A DNA stretch of 64,000 nucleotides from Cytidiella melzeri. Taxonomy: Eukaryota; Basidiomycota; Agaricomycetes; Polyporales; Irpicaceae. The stretch lies in the NCBI GenBank assembly GCA_022592445.1, contig JABYQR010000045.1, positions 124,001 through 188,000 of the forward strand, written 5' to 3'. Shown in pieces: positions 46,891-58,897 of this stretch (its first letter is position 1; every line of letters begins with the position of its first letter). The notes under the pieces were generated by a model. It made no database searches. It worked only from the letters and a program-made list of their open reading frames with translations, and was not told the DNA's origin. Made by a program: the position numbers and the translations under genes.

Positions 46891-49800
46891 TCAGAAGTCG
46901 TCGACATCGTCCGTAGGTATGCCGCGAACGCCGCCGCTCTGTGTGCGGCCCCCATCCCGTGCTTTCGCAGTGCGCATCTGCGGAACGCGTTTACCCGCGT
47001 TCTTGAGCTCTTCTTCCTCACCAGCCGTGGCGGGAAAAGGGAACTGCTCCGGTACCGTGTTCTTTCCCTTCTTCTTCGACTTTCGTTTGCGTTTCTCGGA
47101 ATCGGCTTCGCTGGGCGAGTTATTGTTGAACTCGCGAGTGAGGGTGACTTGCGACTCCTCGAGCATCGGAGGCTCTATGACAGGCGTAGGCATCCCGTAA
47201 TCTGGCTGAGGTGTGAAGACCTCGGGCGCGAGCCACTCCTCGTCTTCTTCGTCTTCAAAGTCAAGGGAATCTGGCACAGAGCTTCCTGTGGTGCTTGTGC
47301 TCGGTGCCTTTTGCATGTGGCCGGGTGCGCGGATGTTGGTGAAGGAGATTTTTGTCGCGCCAGGTGTGATAGGGTCATGATGTTCGTCCTCTAAATCATC
47401 CTCTTCCATGGACTTCGAATTGGTACTGGGAGGGCTAGTATCAGGAGAAGCAGAGGCTGAACGCAGCTCGTCCTGGGCGTCAGAGAATTCGTCGTCTTCC
47501 TCGGGAAGGTCAATATCTGGCTCCGAGACACTCTCAAGACCCATGTCAAGGTCAGAATTCCAGTTCGGTGGCTCGTCTTGGATGTGGAGGACTGTGCCCT
47601 TTGGAGCTTTGCGGTTCAACTAATGAATGCATTCCTTATGAATGAATCATTACGGGTATGCGTCAAAGAAAGACTAACCTCCGTGATGCGAGCCTTCAAA
47701 TCTCGCCAATCCGATTCATCCTTGCACAGGAATCCAATCAACATACTGGGGTCAAGCCCAGAGAGTGGCATCTTCCGAACACGATCACAGTGGAAAGTCT
47801 TCAGCTCTGTGGCCGAGTATGCTGTGGCAAAGTGTCTCTGCATAGGATCAAGTTCTTCTCCATTGCTGCTAAGCTCGCGAGAATCCATCTCAGAGTCATC
47901 TGGCAGGACACTGGACGAATGCCAGCGGACGTGCGAGTTAGAGTTGGAGTTGGAGTTGGAATGGGAGGACTGCGAGGTAGCGGTCGTAACGTATGAGCCT
48001 GTCGTTGTGGTTGAGGACGTGGAGATCTGCTGCTGCAGGGGCGATGGGGGTACGACATTACGAGGAGAGAAAGACGAGCCGGAACGGACGGACGTGGGGG
48101 ATGTGGGGGAACGTGTGTGTCGTACAGGCGTGCGTGGAGACTTGTCCCGTTCACGATCTAAAGACGGTTCCGGAGACGTATGTCTTGAGCCACTCGGCGG
48201 TGTGGTTGGAGTGCTAAAGGATCCATCCCTCGGTAACGGGCGAAGCGGAATGGCAGGGCGTGCGTGGTGGGGATCCAGATAGAAGAGGTTGTCGGACTGG
48301 GAGCCGACAAAGTAATAAGATGAAGACGGACGGCCACCGGCAATTCCGACAGACTGAGGCCAGGTGTACAGGGTCTAAAAGTCACGAAATAAGTGGCGGT
48401 TATATGCTACTGTCATAATACGGACCTTGATGAAGTTATAGTAAAGGGGATTGACACCGTCAATACCCAGACGGTGTCCAATCAATATCAGAACTGGGCG
48501 ATCACCCCAGATCTTCCTTACGTGTCTGCGGGGAGAGCCAATGCCGGTGTGAGATGCAGCGATAACCTCAGATTCATATATCATTCCTCCATCAGACGCA
48601 ACATATATGCCCAGTGTTGCTTCAGGGAAAGCATGAACCAGTTTTCTGCAGACTAGTGAGTGACGAGCCATACAATCGAGCGTAGCACGCACTTTATCGC
48701 GCCTGCAGCGACACTGGGCCCAAACCACTGTCCAACCTTCGTTCCGAGCTCCTTTCCGACCAAAGCCATGCGATGCACGCTGAACGGACACGTAGGCTCA
48801 TCAAGGAACCATGTGATGATTTGCACGTAAGTTGCATAGTCCGATGTATACACAGGATAAGGAGGTTTTCGCCAATCTACCAGATCGATAGTATTAGCCT
48901 CAAAAAACGACCACCCCTGTATGGCATCTGACGTACCTCTGCCCAGATGCGCATGCAGCAGCGCATTTGCGAGCAATGACTGTCCTGTCCTAAGCATGCA
49001 ACCCCAGCCTGCGTCACTCGTCCAACATTTCTCTCCACCCAACGGCCAGTTCCATTTCTTCGGCTGTGGACTCGGGCTCAGAATTGCAGAGTCCGGAGCT
49101 GCTGCTTCCAGGTCCTCTAGCGTAATATCGCGTATAGGAAGAAACTGAGAACGATATGTGAGCCATATACGAGAGGTGAAATCAGCATAGAAGACAGGTG
49201 GCCAATTTCGAGCAGGATCCTTGTTCACATGCGAGGGAGTAGGTTGAGACTGTGACAACGATGGATCTGCACCGTGAACGTCTGCCGGGGATGTTGACGG
49301 AGAGGAACGAAAGGAAGAAGGAGAACGACGGGATGACTCGACCGAACTGCGTCGGCCAAGTGATGCATGGGGGGATGCAGGCACAGCGTCTGGCTCGTAA
49401 CCGGGATGCTCAACGCCTAGCAGCCAGATAGGGTCGCTACATTTATCAGGGGTAGCATCGCTGTCGAGGAGGTAGCGCATCGCTTTATCGAGATGGCCTC
49501 TACCGTGCTTTGCGGCTGTCAACAAGGCGCTCTTGCCCTTCGGCGATCCTGCTGCCACCGTCGCGAGATGTTGTTGTGAGAGCAGTGAGGGTAAAGACAA
49601 GTCAGTAGATGAGGAACTGAAGGTGTGAGAGAACCAGCCCGATAGCCTACTGGGGATTTCGGATAGACGGGAGGAGGAGGAGGAAGGGTAGTAATTCACA
49701 GCGGGGTAGTTGTCTGAGAGTGGGCGGTCGGGACGTGCTCTTGAACGTGGTCGGGCAGGTGGCTCAACGATGACAGGCGTCTCGTCTCCTGTGTCCTGTC

Positions 49801-50137
49801 GTGGTGACTGCTCAGCACCGAACTCGTCGATGTCGGGGCTATCTGGGATATCTTGAGACTGCTGACGTCGCTCTTCCCACTCGCGCGATGAACTCTGCTG
49901 GGCTTTCTTACTTGACTTTCGGATGAGAGAGGATTTCAAGGCGGAAGTCGTCTTGACAGTGTCTGATATTGAGGAAGACGAGCTGGCAGCGCTGGGAGTG
50001 TTTCCAGAGGTGTCGATTAGGGACTTGGACCGGTCTCGGTTCTGTTTCTGCAAGAACTTGGGCAGTTTCGAGCCATGGGGTGTTGGTGTCGGCGAAGTCG
50101 GTGACTGAGACTGTCTAGACTGTTTATTGCTCGCCAT
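46891..50137 (-). CDS. ATG4: Autophagy cysteine protease Atg4
   Basis: Peptidase C54 that processes Atg8 before lipidation and releases it from membranes afterwards. Four exons, 50137-48693, 48645-48426, 48374-47679 and 47619-46891, give about 1029 residues, far longer than yeast Atg4 (near 500) but usual for basidiomycetes. The catalytic Cys is C380 in [19 protein letters not shown]; catalytic Asp and His are D589 and H591 in [11 protein letters not shown]. Family blocks [36 protein letters not shown] and [18 protein letters not shown] are present. The first 300 residues are Ser/Pro/Arg-rich, a Ser/Thr/Asn-rich insert follows the DPH motif, and the last 240 are acidic with a basic patch [11 protein letters not shown]. 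The start is the first Met of the long open exon. Confidence 0.92.
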
Positions 50138-50503
50138 CGTCGAGATGTGGGTCGTGGCCGGCGTGGTGGTCGTGGACGAAATAGATATTCGTGGTATGCT
50201 TATTTGGGCCCACGACGCGCTTTCAACCCAGCTGCCACTACTCTACTGCTACCTTCACCCTCGTTCTCACATCTTCGCCGCAGCCATTTACAGCGTATAC
50301 CTCCCACCATCTGCGACATGGCTCCTGAACTAGTCTGGTCGAGGGCTGAAAGTGGTACAGCAGGCTTCGGCTCGTACTCAGCGTTAATAACGCCAAGGCC
50401 ACTCGCAGTGTTGACCCGGAGGTCTACCCTCACATAGCTATGAAACTGCGACACCTCATCGGATCATAAGGTCAACAGAGAAGACGGACGTATTCCGCAG
50501 GGC
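50138..50503. other. Atg4 promoter and spacer
   Basis: Short spacer with no gene. A GGTGGTCGTGG-type repeat is near 50160. The boundary of the NLR-associated repeat region begins after this. Confidence 0.4.
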
Positions 50504-50971
50504 ATGCACGAAGTGGGGACACGAGGACACCTCGCGCGAGCCATGCCAAAGCCTAGTGCATACAGGTTGAACATCACCTTGTATGCTTTGCAAGGTGAGG
50601 GCATTGTCTTCAAAAATTATGCAAATGCCTTATTGCTTGTAACTGTCAAAGACAAAGATCTCGTACTAGTGGGGTCACTGCGTAGGCACCAACCTCGCTA
50701 GTGTCTCCGGAATGCGATAGAAGCAATTCTGAGGCTGCTACAGGATAACAGCGTTCCATATATTCGGAGGGCTGATCTCCTGGACCTCGGAAATGAACTA
50801 CTGAATGGTTCCACAGCCAATGATGGGGCTATAGTACGCCGTGCAGCTTCATTCTTGATCGACTACGTGGTCGCTTTGACCGAGCCATTAGGAGATTGTG
50901 CATCCTGCTGTGGTATTCATTCGCTTTCGAGACCACGGAAGTTGTTCCTTCTCGGCTGCACATAACCCCTG
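50504..50971 (+). pseudogene. C2-like remnant upstream of the NLR pair
   Basis: One frame is open from 50504 to 50971 except for a single TAG at 50699-50701. Before it: PSAYRLNITLYALQGEGIVF and ANALLLVTVKDKDLVLVGSL, a strand pattern like a C2 domain. After it: NAIEAILRLLQDNSVPYIRR and ADLLDLGNELLNGSTANDGA, amphipathic helices. C2-like heads occur in agaricomycete STAND proteins, so this may be the lost head of an older NLR. It could also be two exons with the intron unresolved. Assignment is tentative. Confidence 0.4.
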
Positions 50972-51039
50972 CATATACCCAGCGTCATCGAGGGACTCTG
51001 GCGGAAGTCCATCTACGAGCTGTGGCAGCATCACACTCA

Positions 51040-52023
51040 AGCCTCGTGAGTTCGTTACCGTGCGCAATATCCAACCGTCAGTTGATCTGCCGCACAAAGC
51101 CACACTATCAAACCGTAACGATCGAGCATCGTATGTATGTTTCTCCCCATTGAACTGTCATTGTGACTGTCAAAGAGTATTCACAGAACCTCGTCTCACA
51201 GCACTTGAACCTGGCCTAACTAGTCTGCACAGCGGTAGGGCAGGCATGGATCTACATCACAGACTTGAAATAGAATGGAATCCGTGTTCCACCTGGATGA
51301 TCCTTGGCCACTTCGTCTTTTTAGTCTGAGATGCGGCCCCAGGCTTCTGACCTTACGCTTTTTAACGCAGCCATTCAAGCTCTAAGCATACATAACTTTC
51401 ACAAAGGTATGTTGTACAACACGTGAACTTCTTTTGCACTTGATAGCATTGGTTTCAATAATAGTCATCGTCCAGGCACTGTCGCTGCAGAAGGTACGCA
51501 GAAGTCCATGACGTTTGCGCACGCCTATGTCGGGTCATCACGACATATTGGACCATCTGATGGAGCGACGCGGGATGATATTGATCGCTGCTGTACGCTG
51601 GTTTATGTACACAGTCTATGTACACAGTCTTGGTTGTGATCATCAACCTTTCATACGAAGACAAGGCCAATCCTTGGGGGTTGCTCTCCATATTTCGAAC
51701 ACCTTCATCTTCGGTACGCCGCTTCGTTCGCATGCGCCTAACATTTGTGTTGACCAATCCAGTCTCCAGGTTGTTTGGCAGCCTGGAATCAACCGACGCA
51801 TGTAAGACTCGTGCACTTCGTTTTCATGAAGGCCCGGAGGGAACGTGGGTGGGGGTTTTCCGCAATTCACGTCGTGAGAGTTTCGGGACGGACTTCCACC
51901 CCTTCAAACTCCCAGGCGCACGGCGTCAGTCAGATGCCACGGATTATCAAGATGCTAAGCGGCTCAATCCCCTTTCCTTTGTTCTCCACCTACTTTGCAC
52001 CGCCTCTACTAAATTCCTTCACC
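51040..52023. repeat. Upstream duplicated flank, copy 1 (before NLR 1)
   Basis: The sequence from about 51040 to the NLR 1 start matches about 57925-58897 before NLR 2. Shared strings include CCACACTATCAAACCGTAAC, GAACCTGGCCTAACTAGTCT (with small changes) and AAAGGTATGTTGTACAACAC. It includes degenerate reading frames but no intact gene. It shows that the duplication reached roughly 1 kb upstream of the NLR coding region. Confidence 0.75.
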
Positions 52024-55000
52024 ATGTCCATGTACAGGCGCGTGGTGAAACGTTTGCGGCGCCTTGTGTCTTCCGACGTCGTAGATTTTACGACGATAAC
52101 TCTGACAACGCTATTACGTGCGGTCACCGAGGCCTCCGATGCGTTCCCTCCTTTGAAAAGTGCAGCAGCCGGTCTCAACTTTCTAGTCGAAAACGCCCAG
52201 GTGAGCTCCTGTCTTACTTAAATGGATTCAGCTATGTCCAACCAATCTACTAGACAGCTGAGGCTAATAAGGCCGATATGGAGAGCCTTTTGAGACGCAT
52301 TTACGAAATAACACAGCTGTTGGAGACGCGGCCGGATGAGGGCCAGGAGCTGATACGCCGTGATAAGTTGGTGAGGTGCGTACCATGCCATCGACTATTA
52401 ATTGACAACTTACCGCATTCACTTCTCAGAGAACTGGGAAGCATAAATAACGTGCTTAACCCGATCACAAAGCACGGCAAAATTAAAGGGTTCATCGAGG
52501 CATCTCACACTGCGGAACTAATACAAGAATATCTTCGTCAAATTGAGCGAGCTCTTGTGGATTATCAGGTATTATCTTCTCATCATAGGCCGATGAATTT
52601 CATTAAACCGTTCGCCAGCTTTCTCTGATGCAAGACTTGTACAACCTTAACTTGCAACAGATTGTACGTCGCTTCTGTCTCTCTAAATCTCATCACGGTA
52701 GCTCACCATCGATCGTGACAGAAAAGCGGTAAGAGCTTCACGTCAGCCTTTTTGAGGTGAGGCTACTAACGATCTTGACCGACTTAAGACGAGAGCAACG
52801 CACTCGACAAGCTATCACGCGCGAAAGATGCTGGTTTCAGCGCATCTGATTATCGGTCACGCTGCCTTCCAGGTACGCGGGAAGACGTTCTCTGTAAGCT
52901 CCGACTCTGGGCAAACGACTCGAACGCAAAGCAAATCTACTATCTGAACGGACATGCTGGTAGTGGAAAATCTACCATAGCTCAGAGCTTTTCAGAACTG
53001 CTTTTTCTGGAAGGCAAGCTTGGGGCAAGCTTCTTTTGTTCTCGGTACTCTCAATCACGGAGCGATGTGAAGATGATTTTCCCGACAATCTCGTTTCAGC
53101 TAGGGAGGGCAAGTCATGCTACCTCGCCGAAGTTCCGGAAGGCAGTTTTGCGTACTCTCGAAATCAACCCAGACATCGCGCGGCTGTCCCTGCAGAATCA
53201 GCTCGACGAACTCATCGTTGCTCCAGTGAAGCAGTCGGGGATGGCGACAATCATTGTAATCGACGCTCTTGACGAATGTCGAGACGAAGCAACAACTTCC
53301 ATCATTTTATCCTTCCTCGCCGGAATTGCTGTGCATATTCCGAAGATCAAGTTCTTTATCACTAGCCGTCCCGAGCCTCACATTCGGGCAGGTTTTCGTC
53401 TTGAACCCCTGATCACCATTACCGACGTGATGATACTTCACCAGGTAGAGACGGCCTTGGTTGAAAACGACATCAAGCTTTTTCTGGAAAAAAAGCTGTC
53501 GGACCCACGCGCTCGCGCTGAACGTAGCGACCTTGACCTACCGGATGACTGGCCATCCAAGCGCGAAATAACTGATCTGGCAAAGAAGGCCTCTGGGCTT
53601 TTCATCTACGCCTCTACCGCAGTCAAGTTGATCCTCGACAAAGATAGTGATCCGCGGAGTAGGCTGCACGCACTCTTGAGCAATGCAGATACTTTTGCAG
53701 AGGAAGGGTCATCCGGACTTGACACACTCTATCTCGACATTCTGTCACATGCGTTTTCTGGCAAGAACGAGCCATTCTTTCGAGAGCTTCGTACAATCAT
53801 GGGTTTCCTCGTAGTGTCATGCGATCTCGTTCCTGCTTCCACAGTAGCGGAAATCCTAGACATTAGCCCGTCGAATGTCAAAACTTTCCTAAGGTCGCTT
53901 CATTCGGTGCTCCTTGTTCCGGAAGACTTCACTCATCCCATCCGTTTTCACCATAAATCATTCCCTGACTTTCTTTCCAACGACGCTCGGTGCAAAGACA
54001 TGCGATTCTACGTGAGCCGGATCCAGCACAACTTCGAAATTGCCGCAAGCTGTTTCGATCTCATGGAACGGAGACTGAGGAAGAACATATGTGGTTTGCC
54101 AAGATATGCCACGAACAACAGTCCGGGCACTAGAGATCGCATAGAGAAGCACATCAGCCATGGCACGAGATACTGTTGTCAATACTGGGCCGACCATCTT
54201 CTTCTCGCCGATGGTCAACAGGAGTATGTACCAGTTATGAACCTTCTCCTCCACCGCTTTCTCGCTACGCGGCAACTGCATTGGATCGAAGCTCTCAGTC
54301 TCCTGCAGAATCTGCACCGCGCGGTGGACGCACTAAGCAATGTTCAACAATCACTTAATTCGGTATGATTTGTTTGTTTCACATGTCAACCCAAGCAGTA
54401 ATGAACTTGCTTCACCTCACAGCGCAATGAGTCATATCAGACCTTGCTCGATTTGATTGTGGACGGCCATAAGTTTATCTTGAAAGCATTCGACATCATC
54501 AGCGTCTCCGTGGCGCATATCTACCACTCTGCGCTCCCCTTTGCCCCAGAAACATCACTGCTCAAAAGTCTTCATGCGGAGGACCTAGCAAAGGAAGCTA
54601 CGGTTCTCATAGGCGGTCAAACAAGCTGGAATGGACCTATCAGGACTATACAAGGGACACATCCGGTTTTGTCTCTTGAATATTCTCACGGTGGCACTTT
54701 GCTCGCTGGTAGTGGTAATAACTTCAGTTCCTTATTTCGCTCTGAAACGGGAGAGGAATTGGCTCAGTTAGACTCCACTACAACACGAATTGGGTCTCTC
54801 ACATTTTCCAATGACGATCTCACGCTTGCAACGGTCTCCGACGAGAAAATCAGGATTTGGGACGTGAGCACCGGCACCAACTCCACTGAGCTACAACGCT
54901 CCGCAAACTCCATTGTCAGGATTGCTTACGTTGCTTTCCATCCTCATTCCAATCAATATCTCGTCTCGCGCGATGAAGATGGTCTCATCTATCTATGGGA

Positions 55001-56456
55001 TGTTGAGGCTCAGAGCTGCCAAGAAATATGCTGGACAGTGAAGGATGCTTACGGAGAGGTATGCTGGCTAAGGTGCAGTGGTCGCATGATTATTCTCGCA
55101 GCTTGCCATTTCAGCAGTGAATGTATTGAGATGTGGGATGTCAACACGCTTGCGCTATTGAAGACTTTCATCCCCCCCTCACCCGGCGACGTCGTCACCG
55201 CCATTGCTTCCTCCCGAGATGGATCACTCGTCGCTTCATGTTTGCAGCATAGCGAGCTTGTCATTTTCGATGCAGCCAGCGGTGATCCAGTCCATCACTT
55301 AAGTCAATATTCGCGGATCCATTCGCTACAGTTTTCGTCCACGTATCCCGACACGTTGGTTTTCGCAGCTGGATCTACTCTACACGTCTTCTATCCCGAC
55401 CGTGCGACCAATTGCGTGACGACCCTGGGCGGACACCTCGATGTTATAAACGTCATTGCAGTCTCGCCGGACGGCACGTTTATCGCTTCTGGTTCTAACG
55501 ATCACACCATCAATATCTGGAAGACAGGCAGCGAGGACACCGAGCTAGACAAGGACACTGCCCAACACTCGAACCTCGTTTCGTACGCGCATTTTTCCGC
55601 GGATGGCCAATTTCTAGTCTCTGGCTCTCACGATGCGACATTCAGATTGTGGGATATTAGTAGCCGCGCAGTGCTTCGCGTCTTTCAAGCCCCGGCTAAC
55701 TCAGGCTGGTATGGAGACGACAGAGAGCCTGGCACAACCCGCTACGCGATCATTCTCTCGGACAATTTGCATGTCATCTCTTGTGACGACTATGGCGACA
55801 TGACGCTTTGGAATTGGCGTCATAGCGAACCACTGACCAAGAAGATAAGAGCCTCACGCGCCTCGGAAACAGACTTCACCCACAAATCCATTTTCCCCTA
55901 TACTCACTGTTCACTTGGATTCTTCTACTGTCCGAGTGATAATCGCGGCGCAACTCGAGTGGAATGCTGGACGATAGCGACTACGGACACTCCTCGCATA
56001 GTTCTGGCTGCAGAAGGATCCGTACCTGGCCATGAGATTATCATTGGGATCAGCTATATAGACTCGCAGAAGGCCTCAGACATCACACTCGTCGTAGAGT
56101 GCAAATCCGGTAAACTCCTTTTCGCTACTTGGAGGAACGCTAGGACAGTCCCCAAATCGGACTCCGAGTGGGGCCCAACAGTACCTTTGCATTTCGTCAA
56201 GAGATCCAGCAAGCAGTCTCAAGGCACTATTGCTGAACACGCCTCCACTAACCTGAACGCTCCTTGCCAATTATCCGACGATGAAGATTGGGTCATAGAT
56301 GAGCGAGGTCGAAAGATTTTGTGGGTGCCACCTGTCAATAGAGGATTTGGACGATGGCATGCCAGTGGGAAGAAGCTGGCCTTGGTCGCTAAAAGCGGTC
56401 GACTTACTCTGGCGGACTTTTCGCGCGCAAAACTAGATGATAGTGGTCCTTTCTGA
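52024..56456 (+). CDS. NACHT-WD40 STAND (NLR-like) protein 1
   Basis: Predicted signal-transducing NTPase of the fungal NLR-like class, which senses non-self or stress and can trigger cell death. Seven exons (52024-52200, 52254-52375, 52430-52568, 52619-52663, 52722-52728, 52789-54362, 54423-56456) join in frame to 1365 residues. Residues 1-160 form a helical head (ASDAFPPLKSAAAGLNFLVE, NKADMESLLRRIYEITQLLE) resembling the HeLo/MLKL-like four-helix bundles of fungal STAND proteins. The NACHT domain has Walker A GHAGSGKST at 218-226 and Walker B IIVIDALDE at 318-326, then the ITSRPEPHIRAGFRL sensor block. The last 650 residues carry WD40 repeats, e.g. VSPDGTFIASGSNDHTINIW and HFSADGQFLVSGSHDATFRL, with more divergent blades before. 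Exon 5 is only 7 nt. The start MSMYRRVV is the Met in the paralogue-matched frame. Confidence 0.88.
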
Positions 56457-57430
56457 GCGGGACACTGTATACTATGTCACATTATAGTCCGAGTTGCGTC
56501 AAGAAATGTGTCTAATCCCGCTATACCCAAGTATACTTTGGTTAGTCACGGTGTTAGTGGCATGAGCATGTATTACGAACTTGAATTAAAATAACTTAGA
56601 AGCAGCTTTGTGGCGTTTGGATGACAGAGAGTGATGAGGTAATCCAGCGCTATTCAAGTTCAAGTTGGTAAAGAACTTGAACTTCACATTCGTCCACCAT
56701 CGTAACAACGCCGACTTGGGCTATGGCATCGACTTGTAGACACTCTGGTAGGAGTCAAAGTCAGGTATTCAAAGTCCCATGAACTTCTAGCAGGACTCCA
56801 CGGCCGCTCAGACAGTACTGCCAGTGTGGCAGCCGGTCTATTGAAACTCGTCGACGACGCCGAGGTGAGCGATCTGCCAGTGTATGAAACATCCCACACA
56901 TCCACAACATTTATTCGGGAACTGACATGCCGGGAACAACAGGAAGGATACAAAGAACGTTTCGAAGTGTTACTGGTTGTACAAAACAAGCGATCCCGTG
57001 AAAGAGAAAGCACATCGTGTTGGGTTAGAATGGTTCAAGTTCACTACTCCTACACGGTTTACTTCTGATCACCTCAATTCGGTCAGATGTTGGAAGGCAT
57101 AGATCATTGTGAAAGCGATGCGCTTCGTCATCAATGCGTTCAGTTTGTTGCTCAAAACGCTGCCCGTATCCAAGAGCACATCGTGTCGGGATCAGCGAGC
57201 GCTCGTTAACCACCAGGTATCGACGCACTTATTGAAATCCAATGGACCCTGCTCACAGATTCCTCCTCTCAGTGTTATTCAGAATCTATACGTTTTGAAG
57301 CAGATCGTACATTAACTGTGTATTGGTCTGATCGCCTTCGAAGAGCCTGAGTGACGCCGAGAGTTCTTTGCTTTGGTGAGTCTTGTTTTCTACTGAGGGG
57401 CTTGTGCCAGTTTCTACTTATTACACCATG
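56457..57430. other. Spacer between the NLR genes, no intact gene
   Basis: No gene is supportable. A plus-strand frame at 56826-57068 reads protein-like (LKLVDDAEVSDLPVYETSHT) without domain. Short stretches may be further NLR debris but I could not align them. Confidence 0.4.
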
Positions 57431-57439
57431 CAACTTTGC

Positions 57440-57770
57440 ACGAAGCTTAGTCGCTTTGACAGTCAAGGCCATGAAGGTTCATCGTGTACGCATTTTGGAC
57501 ATCGTCAGCGCCTCCGCCGCGCATATCTACCCCTCCTCCCTCCCCCTTTTGCTTCGTGAAATCGCTGATCAAGCATGTTCGCTGCTGCTGACGGTTATTT
57601 GACAGGTCGTAGTGGTTTGGAACGGGAGAACGCTGCGTTGGGCCATCTTGACGATTGTCCTGTCGCATTCGTCACCTTCTCTTCTGGTGGTTGTATGCTT
57701 GCTACTCCGCGAATGACGGTTGTGGACAACAACACCTGTGCTACGTGGAACGGGAACGCGTCCGCCCGTG
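57440..57770 (+). pseudogene. Decayed third NLR (start of WD40 region)
   Basis: 57485-57560 reads DIVSASAAHIYPSSLPLLL, a match to the DIISVSVAHIYHSALPFA block that begins the last exon of NLR 1 (DVISVSAAHIYHSAL in NLR 2). After frame shifts, 57610-57715 gives WNGRTLRWAILTIVL and an LEYSHGGTLLA-like piece, matching SWNGPIRTIQGTHPVL and what follows. Frames are broken and the NACHT exon is absent. It is a relic of a third paralogue lying between the two intact ones. Confidence 0.65.
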
Positions 57771-57924
57771 TGGCGTCTCACCCTGAGTTTGTCCTGATTG
57801 GTGTTTTTCACCTGCGGAATGTCGACACTAGAGACTGCCATTGCACGTTTGTACTAAACGGCGCTTCGAGGGGTGGCATGCTGGCTCAGGCGTGGCGGTT
57901 CAAAAATCGCTCTTGTCGGCTACA

Positions 57925-58897
57925 ACTCTGGGAGTTCGTCATTGTGCACAATATTCAACCGTCGTTTTATACGCCGCACAAAACCACACTATCAAACCGT
58001 AACATTCGAGCATCGTATGTATGTTTTTCCCCATTGAAGTGTCAGTGTGACTGTCTCAGAGTATTCACAGAACTCCGTCTCTCAGCACTTGAACCTGGCC
58101 TGACTAGTTTGCACAGCGGTAGCGCTGGCAATGTATCTACATCACAGACTTGAGATACAGGGGAATCCGTGTTCAACTGGAAGGTCATTGGCCATTTTGT
58201 CTTTTTGGTCTGAGATGCGGTCACAGGCTTCTATCCGCTTTTGAACGCAGCCATCCAAGTTCAAAGCATACGTTATTCTCACAAAGGTATGTTGTACAAC
58301 ACGTACTTCTTTTGCACTGAATAGCATTGGTTTTCACGACCGTCATTGTCCAGGCAATGGACCTCTGCATACCTTCTGCAGCGACAGCGCCTGGACGATG
58401 ACTATCGTTGGATCGCGAAATTTTGGATCGTCTCATGGACGACGCGGGCTCATATTGATCGCTGCTGTACGCTGGTTTATGTACACATACTCTGCTCCAA
58501 ACGTTGTGATCATCAAACTTTCATTCAAATTTGTGCGATCAGCAGACATACGAAGATACGGTCCATTCTTGCGGGTTGCTTTCCTACTAACACATTCTGA
58601 CCTCATTTATCTTCGGTACGCCGCTCCGTTCGCGTGCGCATAACATTTGTGCTGACCAATCCAGTCTCCAGGGTTGTTTGACAGCCTGGAATTCACCGAC
58701 GAGCGCACAACTCGTGCCCTTCATTCTATGAAGGCCTAGAAGGAACGTGGTAGAGCTTCCCGCCATACATGTTGTGGGAATTTGTTCCGTGACAGGTTTC
58801 CACCTCTCGAAGCTCCCAGGCGCATCATCAAGATGCTGCGCGGCTCAATCCGCTTTCCTTCTTCTTCACCGCTCCGCCTCTACTACATCCATTCACA
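57925..58897. repeat. Upstream duplicated flank, copy 2 (before NLR 2)
   Basis: Counterpart of 51040-52023. Landmarks in the same order: CCACACTATCAAACCGTAAC, CTCAGCACTTGAACCTGGCC, AAAGGTATGTTGTACAACAC, CATATTGATCGCTGCTGTAC, then the NLR start. The copies differ by many substitutions and indels, so the duplication is not recent. Confidence 0.75.

Noticed and set aside
47578..48282. 234-codon plus-strand frame
   Set aside because: Antisense to Atg4 exon 3; Ser-rich coding sequence often leaves the opposite strand open.
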